Positions 22,472 to 30,103 of a stretch of DNA of 59,518 nt are shown piece after piece (position 1 is the first letter of the stretch; every line of letters starts with the position of its first letter). The position numbers and the translations under genes were made by a program. Under the pieces are notes generated by a model. The model saw only the letters and a program-made list of their open reading frames with translations, did no database searches and had not been told where the DNA came from. The stretch covers positions 1 to 59,518 of IMG/VR virus record IMGVR_UViG_3300025122_000016; one strand, given 5' to 3'. The stretch comes from a virus.

Positions 22472-22489
22472 GGGGGGAGAAATCCCCCC
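22472..22489 (+). terminator. G6/C6 hairpin after the capsid cluster
   Basis: GGGGGG (22472-22477) pairs with CCCCCC (22484-22489) around AGAAAT. No T-run follows, so it is not a standard intrinsic terminator. It may stop part of transcription or protect or process the 3-prime end of the capsid mRNA. It lies 17-33 bases before the next ATG. Confidence 0.55.
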
Positions 22490-22506
22490 TGATCCTTGGA
22501 GGTGAT

Positions 22507-22737
22507 ATGCCTAAGAAAATGCTTGACTCTGTTACTTTTTATATGGGCGGAGCTTTACAGACGCCTGTTGAAGGGTATGGATATACAGAGCCTAAGAACA
22601 AAGGGTACACTAGCGGCAGTCAATTGTTTCCAGCTGATGGAAGAGCGATTGAGTATCGTAATGCCCAGATGAAAACCAACAATGATGTAAGGGTAAATGG
22701 TAGTATGATATATAATTCACCAGACTTTTTCTTTTAA
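22507..22737 (+). CDS. Unknown 76-residue protein
   Basis: ATG 22507 after CTTGGAGGTGAT. MPKKMLDSVTFYMGGALQTP, Gly/Tyr/Asn-rich, ending NSPDFFF. Found between the capsid hairpin and the glycosyltransferase. Could be a minor head protein; no family recognised. Confidence 0.65.
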   Translation: MPKKMLDSVTFYMGGALQTPVEGYGYTEPKNKGYTSGSQLFPADGRAIEYRNAQMKTNNDVRVNGSMIYNSPDFFF

Positions 22738-22778
22738 GGTGGAGTGCATTATGAGCTGATGACAGCAGGGGAGCTGAT

Positions 22779-23873
22779 TTGAGGGTAATTAAAATTCCGA
22801 AGAAGAGTATTGAAGATTTAATCCTAGATGACTTTGGAGGAGAAAGAGAAGAAAAGACTGTTTGTATTGTGAGGTACGGGGCTTGGGGTGATATGATAAT
22901 CACATCATCTTTATTTCCGTGGTTCAAAGAAAGAGGTTATAGAGTATGTGTTAATGTTTCTGAAAGAGGCATGGACATTGTAAAGAGTGATCCTAATGTT
23001 GACGAGGTTATAATACAACAAACGGATCAGATACCAAACACTAGATTGTCTGAGTACTGGGAGCGGATGTCTAAATGCTTCGATAAGTTTGTTCAATTAT
23101 CTGAATCAATAGAGCAAACCCTCTTGTTTATGCCTAGGCACTCTGTGAAGATAGATGGCAAGAAAGCTTTTATAGAGGCTAATCCAAATTACTATAAGGA
23201 TAAGGCTTTTATACATAATTTATGTAATGTGAATTATCTGGAAAGAACACATGACCTAGCTGGAGTCCCATATGAAGACGAAAGTGGGTCTTTATTTAAG
23301 CCTAAATTCTTTCCAAGTAACTCTGAAAAGAAGTTCGCTAAAGATTTTAAGAGAAGAGTAAAAAGTAAAAATTTAGTTATGTGGGTTCTTTCTGGGTCTT
23401 CAGTGCATAAGGTTTATCCTTGGGCTGATTCTATTATTGCAAAGTTTATATCTGAGCGTGACGATATTTCTTTTGTTACTGTGGGTGACGAAGCTTGCCA
23501 AATGCTTGAGATAGGGTGGGAAAAAGAAAGGCGGGTTATTACAAAGTCCGGTAAGCTTAGTATAAGAAACACCCTTGCTTTGTTGGATGTTTGTAATGTT
23601 GTAGTAGGCCCGGAGACAGGGGTTTTAAATGCAGCATCTTTTACAGATGCACATAAGTCTATATTTTTGTCTCACTCTTCCGAGGAGAACATGACAAAAC
23701 ATTGGACAAACACCACTGCCTTTGAGCCTGATGATTGTCCTTGTTTCCCGTGCCATAAAATGCACTTTGGATTTGATACTTGCAATAGGGATTTAAGAAC
23801 AGGTGGAGCTCTTTGCGCTGCCAACATACTTCCTGAAAAAGTTTATAACGATATTGAGAGACATCTTAGATGA
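22779..23873 (+). CDS. GT9-like glycosyltransferase (heptosyltransferase family)
   Basis: 364 residues from a TTG start after CAGGGGAGC. The N-terminal Rossmann motif RYGAWGDMIITSSLFPWF (about residues 32-49) and the C-terminal nucleotide-sugar site VVGPETGVLNAASF (about 275-288) are those of ADP-heptose:LPS heptosyltransferases of family GT9. A Cys cluster (DDCPCFPCHKMH) follows. It sits between head and tail genes, not in a metabolic block. It may sugar-modify virion proteins or alter host LPS; the acceptor is unknown. Its stop overlaps the adaptor ATG. Confidence 0.82.
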   Translation: MRVIKIPKKSIEDLILDDFGGEREEKTVCIVRYGAWGDMIITSSLFPWFKERGYRVCVNVSERGMDIVKSDPNVDEVIIQQTDQIPNTRLSEYWERMSKCFDKFVQLSESIEQTLLFMPRHSVKIDGKKAFIEANPNYYKDKAFIHNLCNVNYLERTHDLAGVPYEDESGSLFKPKFFPSNSEKKFAKDFKRRVKSKNLVMWVLSGSSVHKVYPWADSIIAKFISERDDISFVTVGDEACQMLEIGWEKERRVITKSGKLSIRNTLALLDVCNVVVGPETGVLNAASFTDAHKSIFLSHSSEENMTKHWTNTTAFEPDDCPCFPCHKMHFGFDTCNRDLRTGGALCAANILPEKVYNDIERHLR

Positions 23874-24565
23874 GTACTTATTTAACATTATGCCAGAACA
23901 TGGCAAGAGATATTGGAATTCCCGGAAGCGGGCCGTCTAGTGTTTCATCTACATCATTAAGCGAGGAAGAGAATTCTGTTGTTCGGTATGTTAAAGAAGC
24001 GGATCTTGATATTCAACGAAGGTGGTTCGATTGGAATTTCTTATGGAAAGAAGTTACTATGACATCTTCTTCTGGTACATCTACTCTAACATCCCCCTCT
24101 GATCTTGCAAGCTGGAATATAGATAAGATTATATGGGATCTTACTAGTGATGATAATCAGCAATTAGAGTATATGGAGTGGGGCGAGTACTTTGATATGT
24201 ACAAGATAGGTACTGTAGACAGTAGCGTCCCAGAGGTTTTTTCTGTAAAACCTGATAATGTATTAGACTTATATCCAACGCCAAACTCCAATACATCTGT
24301 GTATGGGCAGTATTGGAAAGTACCTACAGAATTGTCTACTGATGCTCAAGTATCTGAAATACCCCCAAGATTCCATAAGATAATAGTAGCAAGGGCTAAG
24401 ATGTATTACGCTGAAAATGAAGATGCTCCTGAAATCCTTGCTGGATCATTAGTTGAGTTTGAAGATCTTTTAGATAAACTTGAGGCTGATCAATTGCCAT
24501 CTCAAAAGAACAGGAGATTTTCTAAAGCGCAAGATCTTTTTAATTTTACGGTTGTTCCTGAATGA
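23870..24565 (+). CDS. Head-tail adaptor (SU10-type)
   Basis: 231 residues. The start YLTLCQNMARDIGIPGSGPS, with LSEEENSVVRYVKEADLDIQRRWFDWNFLW, matches the adaptor family defined in phage SU10 and common in podoviruses. It forms the ring joining portal to nozzle. It overlaps the GT9 gene and the next gene by four bases each, so it is tightly coupled to both. Confidence 0.82.
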   Translation: MSTYLTLCQNMARDIGIPGSGPSSVSSTSLSEEENSVVRYVKEADLDIQRRWFDWNFLWKEVTMTSSSGTSTLTSPSDLASWNIDKIIWDLTSDDNQQLEYMEWGEYFDMYKIGTVDSSVPEVFSVKPDNVLDLYPTPNSNTSVYGQYWKVPTELSTDAQVSEIPPRFHKIIVARAKMYYAENEDAPEILAGSLVEFEDLLDKLEADQLPSQKNRRFSKAQDLFNFTVVPE

Positions 24566-25098
24566 CTCGACTAAGAAATAGGAGGATATCTTCTAGCAAC
24601 TTAACTTCTGTATACTTCCCGTTTGAAGGTGGGTTGAATATAGTTGATCCGGTAATGTCATTAAAGCCCGGAGAGTTGGTTGCAGCTAATAACTTTGAGG
24701 TTGATTTAAGGGGAAGATACAAGAGGACTGATGGCTACGAAAGATTTGATGGGCAGACATTACCATCAGCAATAGAACCGTATTACAGAATTCCATTCAC
24801 TACTGGTAGTGTTACATACCCAACATTTTCTAGCGCTTACGGAACTGCATTTTTTCGTAACGCACCCTCTTCTGGTGATATGGTAAAGGGAGAGACAACA
24901 GGAGCAACAGGAACTGTACTTGTTGTAAGTGTAGAGGATATAACTGGGGATGCCAATGCTGGGACTTTTCCCACAGATGATGCAGAAGGTTATGTATATT
25001 TTGTTGTGACAAGTGGGACTTTCCAAGACGGAGAGAAATTATATTTTTTAAACAAAGACAGCGCCTATGGAGGCGACTTCGATGTGGAGTTTACATAA
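24562..25098 (+). CDS. Tail nozzle protein, N-terminal part
   Basis: 178 residues. YFPFEGGLNIVDPVMSLKPG, then NFEVDLRGRYKRTDGYERFDG, is the conserved N-terminus of podovirus nozzle proteins, which in relatives continue for several hundred residues. Here the frame stops after an immunoglobulin-like GATGTVLVV segment. The matching distal part is encoded at 25713-27659 with a separate gene in between. Probably part of a two-chain nozzle. Confidence 0.72.
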   Translation: MTRLRNRRISSSNLTSVYFPFEGGLNIVDPVMSLKPGELVAANNFEVDLRGRYKRTDGYERFDGQTLPSAIEPYYRIPFTTGSVTYPTFSSAYGTAFFRNAPSSGDMVKGETTGATGTVLVVSVEDITGDANAGTFPTDDAEGYVYFVVTSGTFQDGEKLYFLNKDSAYGGDFDVEFT

Positions 25099-25713
25099 AT
25101 GGGAACACCAACAGTACTAAGAAAAGAAAGGTCAGTTTTAACCGGCACTAGCTTTGCAGATAACACTACTGGTGCTATTACTGCTCAGATGGTTAGGCAA
25201 TTTGTTGAATCTGGAATGGGGGGATATGCAACTATATATTCGCCAGCAGGGACACCAGCTAGTCAAGCGGTAGCATCAGGAGCAACAGCAACTATAGATT
25301 GGAATGCTGATTCAGTCGGGGCTAATGGGCCTGACGACACAGCTACTGTCGCTGCTACACTTGTAGGAAGTGATGCTGATTTCGCTAATGACAGAATCAG
25401 GGTGTATGATAAAGGATTTTTTATGGTCAATCTGGGTGTAAGTTTTGCTCAGACTGGAACGGATACTGTTATATGGACATTCAGAATTGCTACTCAGGAT
25501 ACTGGCGGTAGTGTTGTTTATCCCGGTTATGATGCTGCAGTTCAAAAGGTGGCGGCTACGTTAGATAACATGGCATCCGCTTCTGGAATAATTGATACTA
25601 CTGGTCATACTACATATACAGATATTCTTGCTCAAGTCAAGAACGGTCATGGTAGTAATTCAGAAAACTTTCAAATGCATTATGGTCAACTGTCAGTATT
25701 TAGGGTTGGATAA
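25099..25713 (+). CDS. Beta-rich virion protein inserted between nozzle halves
   Basis: 204 residues starting MGTPTVLRKERSVLTGTSFA, directly after the previous stop. The C-terminal 130 residues (RVYDKGFFMVNLGVSFAQTG, YTDILAQVKNGHGS) look like a C1q-like jelly-roll similar in style to the 13639 tip. It overlaps the next ATG by one base. Its place inside a normally continuous nozzle gene suggests acquisition of a new surface domain. Confidence 0.68.
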   Translation: MGTPTVLRKERSVLTGTSFADNTTGAITAQMVRQFVESGMGGYATIYSPAGTPASQAVASGATATIDWNADSVGANGPDDTATVAATLVGSDADFANDRIRVYDKGFFMVNLGVSFAQTGTDTVIWTFRIATQDTGGSVVYPGYDAAVQKVAATLDNMASASGIIDTTGHTTYTDILAQVKNGHGSNSENFQMHYGQLSVFRVG

Positions 25714-27659
25714 TGGGGCTTTATGCATCTTCTTTTGCACACGGCCCTCCAGAGGAGCGGGATTCTAGTATAGATGCTTCTTTGCTGCCTGAACTACAGA
25801 CCCTTATAGAGGATCAAAGAAAGCTTATAGGGGCTGTTCCCGGAGAAGGGAGCGTAAATGGTGTATGGGTTCACGAAGGTATAACTTATGCCTTTAGGAA
25901 TAAGGCTGGCGGTGCCACCGCTGGAATGTATAAAGCTACATCTACTGGTTGGGTAGAAGTAGGCCTTGGAACAGCTTTAAATTTTGATGGTACTACATTA
26001 AATGGAGAGCCTGTTCCCGGAAATATAGGAACTCCAACAACCATAAAGGGCGGTACTAGTGGGGCAGAAGCAGACTTGATGGGCATCTCATATCATGGGT
26101 TATGGGAGACTGGAGCTCAAGGTGCTATGATTCTGGATAATATTACTGGGACATTTCAAGATGACGAAGATCTTCAAATGCCTTTGATATCGTTTGATAC
26201 AGGATCTGTAGAGATATCTGCAGGGGATAAGTTAAAAGGTGCTTCTTCTTCTAAAGAGGCGGTAGTTACGAGCGTTACAATAGTCACTGGTACATGGACC
26301 TCATCTAATGCAGTAGGCTACATATCTGTAAAGAATAATACAGGAACTTGGACAGCCTCTGAAGACATAACCGTCGGTGGAAATAAAAGAGCTCAGATAG
26401 TATCTTCTCCGGCTCAGCCAACTGAAGTGAAAATAGCTGTGGCTGATGGAGCAACATACTCTCAGTCCTTAGCTCCTGATGGAAAGTATGAATTTGTGAG
26501 TTATAACTTCCTAGGGGATACTAAAACAGATTCCATGTATGGGGTAAATACTGTAGACAATGGATTCTTTTTTGATGGAACTACCTTTGTAAAGAATTAC
26601 ACAGGAAAGGATGTAGACAAGCCCGAACATGTCATAGCTCACGTAAGGCATTTGTTCTATTCTTATGCCGATGCATCAATACAACACTCAAGTATAGGTG
26701 AGCCTAATAAATGGAGTGTTGTCACTGGGGCTGCAGAGTTAGGTCTTGGCGATGTTGTCAGTGGTTTTGGAGTAGAGATAAATGATGTGCTATCTGTGTT
26801 CACAAGGAATGATTGCTATATGCTTTATGGCACTTCCTCAGCAGACTGGCAGTTAAGGAGGTTCCATGCTGGAACTGGTGCTATACCTTACAGCCTTCAG
26901 AAGATGGATCAAACATTTTTCTTAGATGACCGAGGACTAACATCTATTTTCACAGTGCAATACTTCGGAGATTTTCAATCAGCGGTTGCTTCCGATAAGA
27001 TTGATCCTTTAATACAGAAGAAGAAAGACAATACAGTCGCATCTTTAAGGGTGAGAGCAAAGAATCAGTATAGATTATTTTTTGATGATAAAACTGGTGT
27101 GGTTATGACTTTCCTTAATAGGAAAAATAGAGGCATCATGCCGTTTACATTGAAGGATCAGATAGTATGTTGCTGTTCGTCGGAAGATTCCAACGGATTT
27201 GAAGTTCTTTATGGCGGCTTTGATGACGGCTATGTTCGTAGAATTGATTCAGGAACGAGTTTTGATGGAAGTTCAGTGCCATCCTTCATACGCACAGCAT
27301 ATTACAATTATGGCAATCCCGGTAATCAAAAGAGATTTAGGCAGGTTAATCTTGAAATGAATGCAGATACATCTACAGATTTAACAGTAGCTCCTGATTA
27401 TGATTTTGGGGGTATGTATTCTCCTAGAAGTATTCCTATATCAAATACATATCCTATTTCTGTTACAGCAGATGACTGGAATGTAGATGATGTTAGCAAT
27501 GATGCTTTAGGCGTCACTGTTGTTGCATCAGAGCGAATAAAAATAAATGGCTTAGGTCAAAATATGGGCCTACTTATAAAGAATGAAACAACTTACGATA
27601 AACCTATAACATTGCAAGGCGCTGTTGTAGATTATTCTCCACGCGGAGTAAGAAGGTAA
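25713..27659 (+). CDS. Tail nozzle protein, main part
   Basis: 648 residues. After a head MGLYASSFAHGPPEERDSSI come VPGEGSVNGVWVHEGITYAF, VIAHVRHLFYSYADASIQHS, FTRNDCYMLYGTSSADWQLR and FFLDDRGLTSIFTVQYFGDF. These are the beta-propeller blocks of podovirus nozzle or tail tubular B-like proteins. The missing N-terminal block is the gene at 24562. It forms the channel for DNA exit and the site of spike attachment. Confidence 0.83.
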   Translation: MGLYASSFAHGPPEERDSSIDASLLPELQTLIEDQRKLIGAVPGEGSVNGVWVHEGITYAFRNKAGGATAGMYKATSTGWVEVGLGTALNFDGTTLNGEPVPGNIGTPTTIKGGTSGAEADLMGISYHGLWETGAQGAMILDNITGTFQDDEDLQMPLISFDTGSVEISAGDKLKGASSSKEAVVTSVTIVTGTWTSSNAVGYISVKNNTGTWTASEDITVGGNKRAQIVSSPAQPTEVKIAVADGATYSQSLAPDGKYEFVSYNFLGDTKTDSMYGVNTVDNGFFFDGTTFVKNYTGKDVDKPEHVIAHVRHLFYSYADASIQHSSIGEPNKWSVVTGAAELGLGDVVSGFGVEINDVLSVFTRNDCYMLYGTSSADWQLRRFHAGTGAIPYSLQKMDQTFFLDDRGLTSIFTVQYFGDFQSAVASDKIDPLIQKKKDNTVASLRVRAKNQYRLFFDDKTGVVMTFLNRKNRGIMPFTLKDQIVCCCSSEDSNGFEVLYGGFDDGYVRRIDSGTSFDGSSVPSFIRTAYYNYGNPGNQKRFRQVNLEMNADTSTDLTVAPDYDFGGMYSPRSIPISNTYPISVTADDWNVDDVSNDALGVTVVASERIKINGLGQNMGLLIKNETTYDKPITLQGAVVDYSPRGVRR

Positions 27660-27663
27660 TATT

Positions 27664-28791
27664 ATGGCAAGTAGCTATACTGGCGAAAAGGCAATTGACT
27701 ATACCAATACTAATCCTGATTATTGGGGTAGTGTAAATCAATTTTTCAATGAGGGGAAAACAGCAGCGACTGGTGAGACTGGTATATGGATTCCCAATCT
27801 TGAGAAGGAAGGGGCAGAGGCAACAGCTTTAGCTGCAACAGCGGGTGGGGTAAAGGCTTTCTCTGGAACAAACTATGCTAAAGCTTCTGGAACTGACCCG
27901 ACAGACAACGCCGGAGCAGAAAAACCTATAAGATTAGCATCAATCTACAGAGGCGGAACAGAATACAAAGGTAAGGTTGTGAATCCCGAAGCGGTAAAAG
28001 AAGGGCATGACCCGATAAGAGGAGGGCCGATGGGCTCTTTACCTGAGTATTGGCATGGTAGATATATAAAGGGTGGTGAGATCATGGATCGACCACGAGG
28101 CTCTATGTATACTGACCGTGGTGGAGATTTCACTGGTATGCTAATGCCGGGTCAAAAGCTAGATAATCCATTCCTCGATGCATTGCTAGGCCCTAGGGAT
28201 GGTGATGGCCTTAGAGGAACCTATGAAGCTACTACAACAGGGGTTCCTACACATGGTGCTGGAGGAACTACCTCTGGAGGAGGAGCATTCTTCAGCGGTC
28301 CAACAGCCCCGCTGTTTAATACTGTTAATGATTCCGCATTTATTCAAAACAGACTTGCCGATTTATTACAAACCAATACTCCTCTATGGAAAAGCGCTAG
28401 AACTTTAGGATTGCAAGTGGCAAACTCTATGGGTATTCCTTTAGACAGCTCGATAACCCAAGGCATCGTAATGAATCAAATAATGAAGATTGCTATACCT
28501 ATTGTTCAAGCTGATGCAAAAACATACCAGCATCAACAGTTAGTTAATCAAGGATATGCTAATGAGTTTATTCAGTTGATCAACAAAGCCTACATAAGTG
28601 AATTCGATACAAGACTGAAGGGAAGCATTCAACTTGAGCTATCTTCCTTGGCAGCAAACGCAGCCAATTGGAGAACAATGATTGCAGCGTATTCGGATAT
28701 AATGACAACAGCTGATATGTCAGCTAATGCTGCTAATATAGCTATGGGCTCTCTTGGGCCTTTGATGCAGTATGATTTATTTAGGATATAA
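27664..28791 (+). CDS. Internal or tail protein, unknown
   Basis: 375 residues. The N-terminal 200 are Gly-rich and loop-like (KAIDYTNTNPDYWGSVNQFF; GGPMGSLPEYWHGRYIKGG). The C-terminal 150 are helical (FIQNRLADLLQTNTPLWKSA; LELSSLAANAANWRTMIAAY). This split suits an ejection or tail-end protein. It stands first in the run of four ejection-type genes before the giant protein. Confidence 0.68.
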   Translation: MASSYTGEKAIDYTNTNPDYWGSVNQFFNEGKTAATGETGIWIPNLEKEGAEATALAATAGGVKAFSGTNYAKASGTDPTDNAGAEKPIRLASIYRGGTEYKGKVVNPEAVKEGHDPIRGGPMGSLPEYWHGRYIKGGEIMDRPRGSMYTDRGGDFTGMLMPGQKLDNPFLDALLGPRDGDGLRGTYEATTTGVPTHGAGGTTSGGGAFFSGPTAPLFNTVNDSAFIQNRLADLLQTNTPLWKSARTLGLQVANSMGIPLDSSITQGIVMNQIMKIAIPIVQADAKTYQHQQLVNQGYANEFIQLINKAYISEFDTRLKGSIQLELSSLAANAANWRTMIAAYSDIMTTADMSANAANIAMGSLGPLMQYDLFRI

Positions 28792-28805
28792 CAGGAGATA
28801 GAACT

Positions 28806-29384
28806 ATGGACTGGACAAGTATACTTAGCGGCGCAGCTAGCGGGCTAGGAAGCATAGTGGGTGCTTTTTTCTCCGCTCTTGGTAGTGGGGGTGGTGGATC
28901 TGCCGCAGATGGGGCGCAAGCAGTATTCATGAACGGCTTTAGGCAGGGCGACGCAGGTAAAAAAATGCTTTCCTCTTCTAATTATTTTGAAATGGGGTCG
29001 GGAGAAGTTCCTTCTACATACGGTTGGCCAGATACATTCTATAATATGGATGCAAATAGTTTTTTTAAAAGCGCTTTCTCCCCGGGAGGGTGGCTTAATC
29101 CCGGCAAGCAGCCTATGACTCCGTATGAAAAAGCAGGGCTTTGGGCTGCAGTTGGTGGAGACCTAGCCGACCTATATGGAGAAAAAAGAGATCGTGATTT
29201 AGCGAAGAATGTGTTAAAGCTTAAAGAAAAAGGTGGAAGGCACCTTGGAACATCTCACAGCGATAAGCCCGGAGAGGGGGCTCCTTTCGATTTAGTGGCG
29301 GCTTATAAGGCTCAGGGGAAAGTAGCACCATTACGTAGGACAGTTTTAGGGGGCGAAAATACTGCCTTTGGGTTGTTATCATAA
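28806..29384 (+). CDS. Membrane-active internal virion protein candidate
   Basis: 192 residues. The N-terminus MDWTSILSGAASGLGSIVGA, then FFSALGSGGGGSA, is a hydrophobic Gly-zipper helix that could insert into host membranes, as T7 gp14-type ejection proteins do. The rest is polar. Stop overlaps the next start by one base. Role inferred from composition and place. Confidence 0.65.
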   Translation: MDWTSILSGAASGLGSIVGAFFSALGSGGGGSAADGAQAVFMNGFRQGDAGKKMLSSSNYFEMGSGEVPSTYGWPDTFYNMDANSFFKSAFSPGGWLNPGKQPMTPYEKAGLWAAVGGDLADLYGEKRDRDLAKNVLKLKEKGGRHLGTSHSDKPGEGAPFDLVAAYKAQGKVAPLRRTVLGGENTAFGLLS

Positions 29385-30103
29385 TGGCTATTAAATATCC
29401 TAGAAGTCCTCAAGCTCTTCCTGACCCATCTCCAAACGCAATGGCTGATGTTGTTGCCACAGAACAGGCATCTCCATTTGGCGAGGAAGTAACCGTAAGT
29501 GAGTCTGTAGAAACCCCGCTTGGCGCAGCTGGGAATAGCGTTGCTCAGACAGTGGTTGACCCATCAGAGATAGAGACTGCAAAAGCTGTAGCTAAATTTA
29601 TAAAAGATGAAGTAAACCAGTCTAAGGATATTATAGCTGACAGACTAACTAATTCTAGAGATCCTTATGTAGAAGTAGGAGCTATAGTTGCGCCTATAAC
29701 CAAGGATGAATTAGATGCAATTAGAGAAACCGAAATCCCAACCAACTACAACGCTATACCAGCTCTTTTGTCTAGCGGTAATGAAGCAGTTTTTAGAGTT
29801 GGCAAGCTTCAGCCAAACAAAAAAGAAAGAATGATATCATTAATGTCTGCCCTTGATTCATACTCTAATCTTGGAGACCCAGACTTTGGAAAAGAGCAGC
29901 AGATCAAGATGACTCAGGATATAATCCGCAGCTTGCAGGCCAACGAGAAAAATGCTGCTGCGTTAGCTGATATCTCACCACCCCCAGCACCTCTGGGACA
30001 GATGCAATCGCCACAACCTCCAACCTTACCACAAGAACAACCACTCCAACAGCAACCTAGAGGTCTTCTCGGGGCCTCTGTTCCTCAGCAGGATATTGCA
30101 TAA
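29384..30103 (+). CDS. Internal virion protein candidate, unknown
   Basis: 239 residues. Residues about 60-200 are helical and charged; the last 45 are Pro/Gln-rich (PPPAPLGQMQSPQPPTLPQE). Flexible Pro/Gln tails are frequent in ejected proteins that must pass the portal. Coupled to both neighbours by one-base overlaps. Confidence 0.65.
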   Translation: MAIKYPRSPQALPDPSPNAMADVVATEQASPFGEEVTVSESVETPLGAAGNSVAQTVVDPSEIETAKAVAKFIKDEVNQSKDIIADRLTNSRDPYVEVGAIVAPITKDELDAIRETEIPTNYNAIPALLSSGNEAVFRVGKLQPNKKERMISLMSALDSYSNLGDPDFGKEQQIKMTQDIIRSLQANEKNAAALADISPPPAPLGQMQSPQPPTLPQEQPLQQQPRGLLGASVPQQDIA

